Shown here: positions 7,995 to 16,099 of the stretch, piece by piece
Numbering within the stretch: the first letter of the stretch is position 1
Layout of the letters: every line of letters begins with the position of its first letter
NCBI GenBank assembly: GCA_946500295.1
Contig: CAMMVF010000016.1
Span: 1 to 50,103, forward strand
Direction: 5' to 3'
Source of the DNA: an uncultured Clostridia bacterium
GTDB taxonomy: Bacteria > Bacillota > Clostridia > Oscillospirales > Acutalibacteraceae
Length of the DNA: 50,103 nucleotides
Translations under genes and position numbers: made by a program
Notes under the pieces: model-generated
What the model was told of the DNA's origin: nothing
What the model saw: the letters and a program-made list of their open reading frames with translations, nothing else
Databases searched by the model: none

Positions 7995-8582
7995 TCACAG
8001 AGAATTTACTATTTCTTCAAATTCTTCCGCTGTTGTTATGCAGGGAAGAATCTCCAAAAGCGCATTGGTTGTGAGGTAGGCGGGGAGTCCCAGCCGCTTT
8101 AAAAGCTTTGCTCTTTTTTCACTGCTGTGCTCGCCGCCCGTAAGTCCCAGCTCGTAAAGCTGAGCCTTGGTGAATTTTGCGCCTTGCGGCTTTGAGGTTT
8201 CGCTTTCTATCGTAGCTCCGCATTTTCTCAGCGCCGAAAGGATGTACTCGCTAGATGTGCCCTCCACGCCCAGAAATCCCTCCTTGGACGGCTGCGCCTT
8301 TCGGCTTTCCTTGCCGAGTATTTGGGGAATATAGGCGTTTAATATCCTGCCGTCGGGAGCTATGCCCTTTATGTGGTTTCTTATTACGAATCCCGCAGAG
8401 TCGCTGTCGGTCAAAATTATTATCCCCCTGTTTTTTGCCATTGCGGATATGAGCCGGCGCTTATCCCTGTCCTTGAAAATGCGAAAACCGTTTGTCTCGA
8501 TTATCGGTGCGTCGATAATTCCCTTAAGCTTTATTTTGTCATATTTTCCTTCAACTATTACAGCTTCCTTAATTTTTATCAA
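7995..8582 (-). CDS. rnmV: Ribonuclease M5 (5S rRNA maturation)
   Basis: A 195-residue protein with an N-terminal Toprim domain: VIVEGKYDK with the catalytic Glu, and IILTDSDSAGF carrying the DxD metal-binding pair. The C-terminal half matches the RNase M5 extension (EGTSSEYILSAL, LYELGLTGGEHS, KRLGLPAYLTTNALLEIL). M5 trims both ends of 5S rRNA precursor bound by L18. Its start is a TTG whose bases overlap the stop of the upstream gene (TTGA), with GGAGGT at good spacing, so it is translationally coupled to the polymerase delta subunit. It is the last gene of a comEC-holA-rnmV run. Length is typical. Confidence 0.9.
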   Translation of the reverse strand: MIKIKEAVIVEGKYDKIKLKGIIDAPIIETNGFRIFKDRDKRRLISAMAKNRGIIILTDSDSAGFVIRNHIKGIAPDGRILNAYIPQILGKESRKAQPSKEGFLGVEGTSSEYILSALRKCGATIESETSKPQGAKFTKAQLYELGLTGGEHSSEKRAKLLKRLGLPAYLTTNALLEILPCITTAEEFEEIVNSL

Positions 8583-9625
8583 GATTTTACCTCCGTGCGT
8601 ATTATGCTCAGCTTGACTATAAGCTCTTCGAGTATTAGCCCCGGGCTTATGCTTGAGCTGTTCATTTTTGCGTTGGTCTGAGCTATGGCGTTCAGGCTTT
8701 TTCTCAAAGCGGCGTTGTCTATGCGTCTGCCGTTTTTTTGCGCTCTTTGGAGTGCAAAGCTCCGCTTGCCGTAGTTTAGCTGCTTTGCAAGGGTATCAAG
8801 GCTTACGCCGCTGCTTTGAGCCGCTCTTACTCGGTATAAATCCACATACACCCCTCCCAGAATGGAGAGTATTGTCTGCGGAGACTCCCTTTGGTTTAAA
8901 AGAATATTGGCTTGAGCGAGGGCGCGATCGGTCTGACCGCTGAGTATCAGGTTGGCTATGTCGAAGATTCTCGCTTCCTGAGTGCCGTTTACAAGGTTGT
9001 CTATATCATCTCGTGTAATTTCTCCCTCGGGCCTATAGGCGCAAAGCTTGTTTAGCTCGTTTTTAAGCAGGCTCAAATCCCGTCCGCAGAGGGTGACAAT
9101 CCTTGCGGCGTCGTATTCCTTGAGCTTTACGTTTCTTTGAGCTGCCCAGTGAACAAGCTGCTTTTCCAAATTCAAGTCGGAAAGCTGCTCAAAGCTCACT
9201 GTAATCCCGCATTTTTCGACTGCGCCGAGCAGGCGGCGGTTTCCTCCCTTTGCAAATGAGGGGGAGCTTGCCGGGTAGGCAAAAACCAAAACTATGTTTT
9301 CGGGTGTATTTGGGAGCATATCAAGCAGCTTGTCCATATCGTCCTGAGGGGCGGAGGTAAAGTCGTAATCCAGTACAGATACAAAAACCTTGCCGGCTAA
9401 AAATGCGGGGGCGGCGAATATTGCCTCCGAAAGCTGCTGCATATTGTTTTCGGCTGTTATGGTTCTCAGGGAAAAGGGGTCGGGCGTTTTGCCGACAGTT
9501 TTTTCTCTGATTTTTTCAAGGTAATGCCTTACCTGAACCTTTTCATCTCCATACAACAGGAAAACCCTCTCTGTCCCCGCTGAGCGCAGGTAAGCCTTCA
9601 GCTCGTTTTCGTTCATTTTTGCCAA
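8579..9625 (-). CDS. holA: DNA polymerase III delta subunit
   Basis: A 348-residue HolA, the clamp-loader subunit that opens the beta clamp. Visible family features: an early RVFLLYGDEKVQVRHYL (degenerate Walker-like segment), AAPAFLAGKVFVSVLD, ALLPNTPENIVLVF-type strand, and the helical C-terminal collar with RESPQTILSILGGVYVDLYRV. The gene order comEC-holA is common in Firmicutes. Start choice: TTG at 9625 has AAGGAAG about nine bases upstream, while ATG 9616 is too far, so TTG is preferred. It begins one base after the comEC stop and overlaps rnmV by four bases, giving a tightly packed operon. Confidence 0.92.
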   Translation of the reverse strand: MAKMNENELKAYLRSAGTERVFLLYGDEKVQVRHYLEKIREKTVGKTPDPFSLRTITAENNMQQLSEAIFAAPAFLAGKVFVSVLDYDFTSAPQDDMDKLLDMLPNTPENIVLVFAYPASSPSFAKGGNRRLLGAVEKCGITVSFEQLSDLNLEKQLVHWAAQRNVKLKEYDAARIVTLCGRDLSLLKNELNKLCAYRPEGEITRDDIDNLVNGTQEARIFDIANLILSGQTDRALAQANILLNQRESPQTILSILGGVYVDLYRVRAAQSSGVSLDTLAKQLNYGKRSFALQRAQKNGRRIDNAALRKSLNAIAQTNAKMNSSSISPGLILEELIVKLSIIRTEVKS

Positions 9626-9626
9626 C

Positions 9627-11777
9627 TTATTCGCCTTCCTTTATATATCTGATTTTATCGCTTAGGTTAATATCTATCTCGCCGCTTTGGTATAAAGAAA
9701 ATACTTCTGCCGAGTACAGACCGTTCGCTGTATTTTCTGCGTCAGACTCACCGTTACAGCATATTATCGTCTTGTCCGCGTTGATTGCGCCGCCGTTTGT
9801 CGCTTCGGTCGTAATGAGAAGCGAGGGCGAGCGGAAGCCTTCGGGGAGGTAAGCGGCAAGCTCGGGATTTGGCAGAATCAATATGTACTCAGCTTCAAGC
9901 TCGAGTACAACTGCGGTTGAATTTTGAATCGGTATCAAATTCAGGGTTACGCTGTTCCAAAGTCTGACGCTTTCCGGCTCAGAGTAAAGAGTAACGGGAG
10001 CGGAGCTGATGCTCTCGGCGGTTTTTGAGTTGGTGTTTGTAGCCTGGAGGTAGAATCGCTCGGCATTGCAGGCGCTTGACACAATGTGGAACAAGCCGCC
10101 GCTCTCGGGAGTGCCGCCCTTGACGGTGATTAGGTTTGACTGCTCGTATTCCTCAAGCGCGTTTTGAAGCTTGTACCTGTTTGAGTATCCTCCGCAGCTT
10201 ATTACAGCGCTTTCACCGTTTTTCTCTAAAACAGCGCAGATTCCCTCTCCGGTGGAAATCAGCCTTAGCTTGCTGTCGCGTGAAACCACAGCAGTAAAGA
10301 TTGCGAGTATCAGGGAGAAAGCCACTATACAGCAGCAGGAGGCTTTGATTACATCGGTGGCTTTTTGTCTTGCCAGCCATACAACTGCGACAATCAGCGT
10401 GAGTATGCCTACAATCAAGGAGGCATACGGCAGCTCGATTTCCAGCTCGGCATAGGGGAGGGAGGAAAAAAATTTTACTACGCCCTCGGTGAAATCTGCA
10501 AGCAATCCTGTAACCAATGCCATAGGATAGGTGACAAATCCGCAAAATGGAATGAATGAAAAGATAATAAGCACAGCGGCTGAGCACATCATAATTGAGG
10601 TGGTCAAATCAAGCAGCAAATTCGTTATGATGAAGTATGTACCTATATAGCTGAAATTTATTATCAGAATTGGAGCCGTTGTCAAAAAGGCGGCGATTGT
10701 GATAATTATAGGATTAATTATAAGCTTGAATATTAAGCCGCCGAGCCTGCCTGTGAAGTATCTTGTACAGGCGATTGACATACACGGCGCAAGGGTGATA
10801 ATGCCGAGGGTGGAAAGCACCGACAGCTGAAAGCCTGCGTCGTAGATCGAAGGCGGATTTATCAGCAAAATCAGCAGCACAGCCCCGCCCAGATTGTTTG
10901 CACTGTCCCCTCGCCGGGCAAAAAGACTGCCGCTCAAGGTTATTATCGACATAATGCCGGCTCTGACTATTGACAGAGTAAATCCCGTCACCAGCATAAA
11001 CAGAAAAACTGCAATAAGGGAGACTACTGCGGCAAGCCGCCTGCGTTTAGCCCCAAAATACAGCAGTGAAAAAATCACTGCGCTTATAATCGACAGGTGC
11101 ATACCTGAGACAACTGCGAGATGAGAAACCCCGCTTATGCGGAAATTTTCATATACCTCGGAATTCATTGCGTAGGTGTTGCCGAGTAAAACTGCGTCGG
11201 CTATTGAAGCCTGCTTTTGCGGCAGGTATTCATACAGCTTTTGTGAGCAGGCGGAGTTTATCGCCGATGACAGCCGCAGAATATCTGAGCCTCCGGTAAG
11301 CTCGGTATTTTTGATTTCAGTCGGATAAATCTGAACGGTACAGCCCTTGGAGAGGTAGTAATTTTTATATTCGTCGCCTATTTCCTCCAAAACTCCGCTG
11401 ACTCGGCAGACCTCAAAGCGTTCAAGCTCGCTGCTGATTACTGCGGCGGTTAAGCTCTGACCGCTTTCCAGCTCAAGCGTGCCGATGAATCTCGAGCTTG
11501 ATGCCCTTGTTTCGGCGGTGAATTGTGCGTTTTGTATTTCAAGCCCGTTTGGGGTTTGGAGCGAAGCGGTGAAAATACCGTCGGAAAAAAGCCCTAAAAG
11601 TACAAAGAGCAGCACGGTGCAGTTAAGAGCGCTTCTGAATCTGCGAATAAAAAGGCTGAGTATAAAGCCGACAGAGCATAAAACGCACAAAACAAGGGCG
11701 ATTTTCATGCCTGAAAAAGCCGCGGCGGCACAGCCGATTCCAAACGAAAACCCGGCGGCAGCCAGCGGCCGTTTCAT
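9627..11777 (-). CDS. comEC: ComEC/Rec2-family DNA-uptake channel with degenerate C-terminal domain
   Basis: A 716-residue membrane protein. Order: two N-terminal membrane helices, a DUF4131-type soluble domain (~residues 60-150), then the Competence domain with its conserved VVSGMHLSII and many membrane helices (~190-480), then a ~230-residue soluble C-terminal domain. In typical ComEC this last part is a metallo-beta-lactamase-type nuclease. Here only the first strands are recognisable (LRLISTGEGICAVLEKNGE, VISCGGYSNRYK); no HxHxDH motif or later histidines are present. It may still translocate single-stranded DNA but probably cannot act as a nuclease. No comEA or comEB adjoins it. Start ATG has GGGGTG upstream. 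Confidence 0.85.
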   Translation of the reverse strand: MKRPLAAAGFSFGIGCAAAAFSGMKIALVLCVLCSVGFILSLFIRRFRSALNCTVLLFVLLGLFSDGIFTASLQTPNGLEIQNAQFTAETRASSSRFIGTLELESGQSLTAAVISSELERFEVCRVSGVLEEIGDEYKNYYLSKGCTVQIYPTEIKNTELTGGSDILRLSSAINSACSQKLYEYLPQKQASIADAVLLGNTYAMNSEVYENFRISGVSHLAVVSGMHLSIISAVIFSLLYFGAKRRRLAAVVSLIAVFLFMLVTGFTLSIVRAGIMSIITLSGSLFARRGDSANNLGGAVLLILLINPPSIYDAGFQLSVLSTLGIITLAPCMSIACTRYFTGRLGGLIFKLIINPIIITIAAFLTTAPILIINFSYIGTYFIITNLLLDLTTSIMMCSAAVLIIFSFIPFCGFVTYPMALVTGLLADFTEGVVKFFSSLPYAELEIELPYASLIVGILTLIVAVVWLARQKATDVIKASCCCIVAFSLILAIFTAVVSRDSKLRLISTGEGICAVLEKNGESAVISCGGYSNRYKLQNALEEYEQSNLITVKGGTPESGGLFHIVSSACNAERFYLQATNTNSKTAESISSAPVTLYSEPESVRLWNSVTLNLIPIQNSTAVVLELEAEYILILPNPELAAYLPEGFRSPSLLITTEATNGGAINADKTIICCNGESDAENTANGLYSAEVFSLYQSGEIDINLSDKIRYIKEGE

Positions 11778-11835
11778 AAAATCACCCCAGTTTCATCAGC
11801 AGTCTGTATATGCTCCTTTTTATTCGGCTAAGCGC

Positions 11836-12174
11836 TCAGATTATTTTCTCGCCCATCTCCTTGCCGCCTAAGAGGTGGAAGTGCAGGTGCATAACGGTTT
11901 GTCCTGCGTCCGCTCCGCAGTTGTTGATAATGCGATAGCCGTTTTCAAGCCCCAGTTCCTTGGCTACCTTTGGGATAACCGTGAATATGTGTGAAACATA
12001 GTCGGAGTTTTCTTCGGTTATCTCATTTACGCTTGCTATGTGAGACTTGGGTACAAAGAGTACGTGAACGGGGGCTTGCGGGTTTAAGTCGTAAAAAGCA
12101 AGACACTTATCGTCCTCATACACCTTTTTTGAGGGGATTTCTCCGTTTGCAATCTTACAAAAAATACAATCCAT
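11836..12174 (-). CDS. hinT: HIT-family nucleotide hydrolase (HinT)
   Basis: A 112-residue HIT protein of usual length. The catalytic triad motif HLHFHLLGG near the C-terminus is the HxHxHxx signature; DCIFCKIANGEIPS is the standard N-terminus, with two cysteines that often bind zinc. HinT-type proteins hydrolyse adenosine phosphoramidates such as lysyl-AMP. AGGAG precedes its ATG. It lies 58 bases upstream of comEC on the same strand and may head that operon. A structured four-way-junction element lies between it and degV. Confidence 0.93.
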   Translation of the reverse strand: MDCIFCKIANGEIPSKKVYEDDKCLAFYDLNPQAPVHVLFVPKSHIASVNEITEENSDYVSHIFTVIPKVAKELGLENGYRIINNCGADAGQTVMHLHFHLLGGKEMGEKII

Positions 12175-12235
12175 AATTAAACACTCCTGAATTTTTTATT
12201 TATCCGCCTGTAGTTTGTACAAGCGACCGAGCAGT

Positions 12236-12345
12236 GGGGGAAGCGTCCGCCGCAGGCGGACGACTGCGTGCTCGGGCTCATCAGCTAAACACAAAAGGAA
12301 TAGCCCGAGCGCGCAGTTGCTGCGGCAAGCCGCAGCACTTCCCCC
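12236..12345. repeat. Four-way-junction palindromic element
   Basis: These 110 bases fold into four stems meeting with no unpaired base at the junction. P1: GGGGGAAG (12236-12243) with CTTCCCCC (12338-12345). P2: CGTCCGCC with GGCGGACG, loop GCA (12244-12262). P3: 16 pairs between 12263-12278 and 12302-12317, one of them T-G, closing a 23-base loop. P4: TGCTGCGG with CCGCAGCA, loop CAAG (12318-12337). The one G-T pair is a good wobble in RNA from the plus strand but an A-C mismatch on the minus strand. It lies between the 3' end of degV and the 5' end of hinT. Function unknown; it could be a mobile palindromic repeat or a non-coding RNA. Confidence 0.7.
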
Positions 12346-12379
12346 GCGAAGCTGAGCACAAGCTTAAAGCGACTGTAAG

Positions 12380-13234
12380 CTATTCGGTCAAAAACAATAC
12401 CCCGAGGGTATTAGGTCCGCAGTGCGAGGATATTGTACAGCTGGCTTTGGTGATATAAATTTCATCGAATATCCCCTTGCTCTTTACAAGCTCATATATT
12501 GAGCTCTCAATCTCCTTGCTTATACCGGAATGAGTTATGAAAGCTCTGTCTTTCTTTATGTGCTCAAACATTGCAAGCCTGTCGTTTACATAAGTTTCAA
12601 GCACCCGGTCGAGCTTGCCTCGGTATTTTTTTCCTACCGTCATCGAGCCGTCGGTATTGACTACTTCTATGCAGGGCTTGAGGCTTAAAAGATTCGCCCC
12701 AAGCATAGCAAGGGTAGAGCACCTGCCGCCGGCTCTGAGAAAATTGAGCTTGTCGATTATGAAGCTTGCGCTCACCTTGCTGCGCATAGACGAGATTTTC
12801 TCAGCCACCTCTCTTCCGCTAAAGCCCTGTTCGGCAGCTATTGCGGCTTCTATTACCAGCAGACCCGAGCCTGTAGAAAGGCTGAAGCTATCTACGGGAT
12901 ATACCCCTTCAAGCTCGGCGGCGGCAAGAGCGCAGTTTTTTGCCGAGGCGGATAAAGCTCCCCCGAGGTTAATGTGAACAACCTCATACCCCTCGTCAAC
13001 AAAGGGTTTAAAAAAGTCGGTATATTCGCCTATGCTGATGGCGGCGGTTTTTGGGAGAGTGCCGGTTGAATAGAAGTTCTGGTAAATATCGTCCGGAGTG
13101 ATGTCCACCATGTCGTCGTGAAAGCTGCCGTTTAGGTTTATGTGCATCGGAATGGTTTTTATCCCGTAGCGTGATTTAAGCTCCTCGCTCAAATCACAGG
13201 TACTGTCAGCGGTAACGATTACTTTTTTTGCCAT
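12380..13234 (-). CDS. DegV-family fatty-acid-binding protein
   Basis: A 284-residue DegV protein. The start MAKKVIVTADSTCDLS contains the conserved DSTCD motif; later PKTAAISIGEY, SLSTGSGLLV and FLRAGGRCS are the family lipid-binding segments. DegV proteins bind fatty acids and in some Firmicutes act as FakB, presenting fatty acid to the kinase FakA; which role applies here cannot be told, and no fakA is in the window. I take the ATG at 13234 (GAGGAG six bases upstream). The open frame continues upstream for ~270 codons, but that stretch is the antisense of the alpha-glucosidase. Diverges from that gene. Confidence 0.9.
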   Translation of the reverse strand: MAKKVIVTADSTCDLSEELKSRYGIKTIPMHINLNGSFHDDMVDITPDDIYQNFYSTGTLPKTAAISIGEYTDFFKPFVDEGYEVVHINLGGALSASAKNCALAAAELEGVYPVDSFSLSTGSGLLVIEAAIAAEQGFSGREVAEKISSMRSKVSASFIIDKLNFLRAGGRCSTLAMLGANLLSLKPCIEVVNTDGSMTVGKKYRGKLDRVLETYVNDRLAMFEHIKKDRAFITHSGISKEIESSIYELVKSKGIFDEIYITKASCTISSHCGPNTLGVLFLTE

Positions 13235-13263
13235 TTTAGCTCTCCTCTGTACATATATTTTTC

Positions 13264-13291
13264 TTGCATTTTTAGCCTGTCTCAGTATAAT
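13264..13291 (+). promoter_or_regulatory. Promoter of the GH31 alpha-glucosidase
   Basis: TTGCAT (13264-13269), 16-base spacer, TATAAT (13286-13291), leaving a ~55-base leader. Confidence 0.6.
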
Positions 13292-13354
13292 GTAATTAAC
13301 AAGACTATTATATAACATTTTCCACAACATAGCAAGAAAAGGAGAGATGAATTT

Positions 13355-15424
13355 ATGATTTATAGGCAAAAATTTGGCGAGCCAATCGAAACTCAAGCCG
13401 TAGTAAACCTGAATGGAGTTGAGGACTGCTCGGATAAGTATCTTGAATACTTCAAGGTCGAGAGCGGCTCCAAGGTCAGTCTGCGCCGGACACTCAAGGA
13501 CGGAGTGGCTGTGTACGGACTGGGTGAAAGCACAAGGGGCATAAACAAAAGAGGCTGGAGCTATCAGAGCTTCTGCTCCGACGACCCTCTGCACACCGAG
13601 GACAAGCGCTCTCTTTACGGTGCGCACAACTTCATTGTAATTGCTGAGGAAAAGCCGTTCGGAGTTTTTGTGGATATACCCGGAAAGGTGGATTTTGACA
13701 TCTGCTTTAAAAGCTGTGACACACTGGAAATCCTGACAGACGACAGGGACTTTTACCTGTATATTATAACAGGGGAGAGTATGAAGGATATAGTATCCCA
13801 GTTTAGAAAAATTATAGGCAAAAGCTATATGCCGCCGCTGTGGGCTATGGGCTACCAGCAGTGCCGCTGGAGCTATCCCGATGAAGAGAGCGTCCGCAAG
13901 GTCGCAGACGAGCATCGCAAGCTTGAAATTCCGCTGGACGCCGTATATCTCGATATAGATTATATGGAGAGCTTCAAGGACTTCACTGTTGACAAGAGTA
14001 AGTTCCCCGATTTGCAAAAGCTTACTGAGGACTTGAAGTCGGACGGAATCCATCTTGTGCCGATAATTGACGCAGGCGTGAAGATAGAGGACGGCTACGA
14101 GGTCTACGAGCAGGGCGTTGAAAACGGGTATTTCTGCAAGGACGAAAATGGTGAGAATTACGTCACAGCCGTCTGGCCAGGAAAGACGATGTTCCCCGAC
14201 TTTTTAAACAGCGAGGCAAGACGCTGGTTCGGAATGAAGTACAAGTATCTTACGGATATGGGTATAGACGGCTTTTGGAACGACATGAACGAGCCAGCAA
14301 TCTTCTATTCTGAAAAGGGACTTGAGAAAGCGTGGGCGAATATCGAGGATAAAAAGGGAAAGAATATCGACCTGTACGGTTTCTTTGATTTACGTGACAG
14401 CTTTTCCAAGCTTGCCAACAGCGAGGATGACTACAGGGCGATGTACCACGATATGGACGGCAAGAGGGTCAATCACTATAAGGTTCACAATATCTACGGC
14501 TATAACATGACCCGCAGCGCTGCCGAGGCTTTGGACGAGATAAGACCCAATAAGAAAACCCTTCTCTACTCCAGAGCTTCATATATAGGTATGCACCGCT
14601 GCTCAGGAATATGGATGGGCGATAACCAGTCTTGGTGGAGCCATATCCTGCTAAATCTGAGAATGTTGCCATCGCTGAATATGTGCGGATTTCTTTACAC
14701 GGGAGCGGATCTTGGCGGCTTCGGCGGCAACTCAACCAGGGACTTAGTCCTGCGCTGGCTTGCTCTGGGTATCTTTAATCCCTTAATGAGAAATCACTCT
14801 GCCTTGGGTACGAGAAATCAGGAGTGCTACAACTTTGAGCGGCCGCAGGAGCTTGCCGAGATGGTACGGCTTCGTTACCGTCTGATTCCCTATCTTTACA
14901 GTGAGCTGAATAAGGCGAACGACAATTATACCATGATGTTCCGACCGCTCGCCTTTGATTACCCTGATGATAAATTTGCACAGGCTGTAGAGGACCAGCT
15001 GATGCTCGGTGACGAGCTGATGATAGCCCCGGTTTATGAACAAAACGCAATCGGCAGAAGCGTGTACGTGCCGGAGGATATGCTTTTGGTGTTGTTTGAC
15101 AGCTCAGAGAGCTTCACTACACGCAAGCTTGAAAAGGGACACCATTTCATCCAGGTTGGTCTTACTCAGGTTCCTGTATTCATTAAGAAAAACGCTGTAC
15201 TTCCGCTTTGCAAAAGTGCAATCTCGACTGAAAAGCTGAATATGAGCGAGATCACCATCATAGGCTGGGTAGAGGACAGGGCAGAGTATAAGCTTTATAC
15301 TGACGATGGAATATCGGTGAGTAATAAGGGCGAGAAGCTTATCACCCTGAGTGCTGAAAACGGAGAGGTTGGCTGTGACAGCGGGAATATAAGGGTCGAG
15401 GACGGAGGAGTAGTATTTGAATAA
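13355..15424 (+). CDS. Glycoside hydrolase family 31 alpha-glucosidase
   Basis: A 689-residue GH31 enzyme without a signal peptide, so cytoplasmic. The N-terminal beta-sandwich (~1-145, with VYGLGESTRGINKRG) is followed by the (beta/alpha)8 barrel starting PPLWAMGYQQCRWSYPDE. The catalytic nucleophile is Asp310 in GFWNDMNEP and the likely acid/base is Asp423 in WMGDNQSWW. The C-terminal beta domains follow (FRPLAFDYPDD, VPEDMLLVLFD). The family removes terminal alpha-linked glucose from maltose-type oligosaccharides; exact linkage preference is not visible. GGAGAG precedes the ATG. It overlaps the downstream hemolysin III-like gene by eight bases. An intracellular maltodextrin role fits a starch- or fibre-degrading anaerobe. 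Confidence 0.93.
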   Translation: MIYRQKFGEPIETQAVVNLNGVEDCSDKYLEYFKVESGSKVSLRRTLKDGVAVYGLGESTRGINKRGWSYQSFCSDDPLHTEDKRSLYGAHNFIVIAEEKPFGVFVDIPGKVDFDICFKSCDTLEILTDDRDFYLYIITGESMKDIVSQFRKIIGKSYMPPLWAMGYQQCRWSYPDEESVRKVADEHRKLEIPLDAVYLDIDYMESFKDFTVDKSKFPDLQKLTEDLKSDGIHLVPIIDAGVKIEDGYEVYEQGVENGYFCKDENGENYVTAVWPGKTMFPDFLNSEARRWFGMKYKYLTDMGIDGFWNDMNEPAIFYSEKGLEKAWANIEDKKGKNIDLYGFFDLRDSFSKLANSEDDYRAMYHDMDGKRVNHYKVHNIYGYNMTRSAAEALDEIRPNKKTLLYSRASYIGMHRCSGIWMGDNQSWWSHILLNLRMLPSLNMCGFLYTGADLGGFGGNSTRDLVLRWLALGIFNPLMRNHSALGTRNQECYNFERPQELAEMVRLRYRLIPYLYSELNKANDNYTMMFRPLAFDYPDDKFAQAVEDQLMLGDELMIAPVYEQNAIGRSVYVPEDMLLVLFDSSESFTTRKLEKGHHFIQVGLTQVPVFIKKNAVLPLCKSAISTEKLNMSEITIIGWVEDRAEYKLYTDDGISVSNKGEKLITLSAENGEVGCDSGNIRVEDGGVVFE

Positions 15425-16061
15425 AGGCGGACCTAGATACACCCACGGCGAGGAGATATTCAACGGAGTGTCCCACGGGGCTGGGGCGGTGCTGTCGATA
15501 GCCGGGACGGTGGTGCTTATTGTCTGTGCGGCGCTTTACAGCGATGCGTGGGCTGTGGTGAGCAGCTGTATTTACGGCGCTTCGCTGATTATTCTCTACA
15601 CCATGTCAACCCTGTATCACTCGATTACCAACAAAAGGGCTAAGGCGTTTTTCCGCATTATGGATCACAACACCATCTTTGTGTTGATAGCAGGCACCTA
15701 CACCCCGATAACCTTGGCGGTTTTGCGTGGGGCTTGGGGCTGGACGTTGTTCTCGGTTGTTTGGGCTGCGGCGATAGTCGGGATAGCGCTGAACTCCATT
15801 GACCTTGAGCGGTTTAAAAAGCTCTCGATAGTCTGCTATGTAGCCATGGGCTGGGTAATAGTCTTTGCGATAAAGCCGCTTATCGACTCCGCACCTGCAT
15901 TGTCGCTGGTGTTCTTGATAATCGGGGGCGTGTTTTACACCGCAGGCATTATATTTTACGCAATTAAACGTGTGCGCTACTTCCATTCTGTCTGGCATTT
16001 ATTCACCATCGCCGGAAGCGCATTTCACTACTTCGCTATTTTGTTTGCATTTATATTGTAG
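15417..16061 (+). CDS. Hemolysin III / TrhA-type PAQR-family membrane protein
   Basis: A 214-residue protein with seven predicted membrane helices. PAQR/hemolysin III signatures are present: EEIFNGVSHGAGAVL at the start, STLYHSI with the conserved His, RIMDHNTIFVLIAGTYTP, and a C-terminal SVWHLFTIAGSAFHYFAIL with the metal-site histidines. Bacterial members are linked to membrane-fluidity homeostasis (TrhA); the haemolysin name is historical. The TTG start is supported by GGAGGAG at 15405-15410, six bases upstream, and overlaps the alpha-glucosidase stop, so translation is probably coupled. No functional link to the glucosidase is obvious. Confidence 0.9.
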   Translation: MNKGGPRYTHGEEIFNGVSHGAGAVLSIAGTVVLIVCAALYSDAWAVVSSCIYGASLIILYTMSTLYHSITNKRAKAFFRIMDHNTIFVLIAGTYTPITLAVLRGAWGWTLFSVVWAAAIVGIALNSIDLERFKKLSIVCYVAMGWVIVFAIKPLIDSAPALSLVFLIIGGVFYTAGIIFYAIKRVRYFHSVWHLFTIAGSAFHYFAILFAFIL

Positions 16062-16099
16062 AATTATATATAGGTCGGTTTTACGGCATAAGAAAGGGG

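Noticed and set aside
12236-12345. Reading the four-way structure as tRNA, tmRNA, SRP or RNase P RNA
   Set aside because: No conserved motifs of these RNAs are present, and stem lengths do not fit.
13235-14053. Long minus-strand open frame extending the degV gene upstream
   Set aside because: It is the antisense of the GH31 alpha-glucosidase; degV has a proper ribosome site and family start at 13234.
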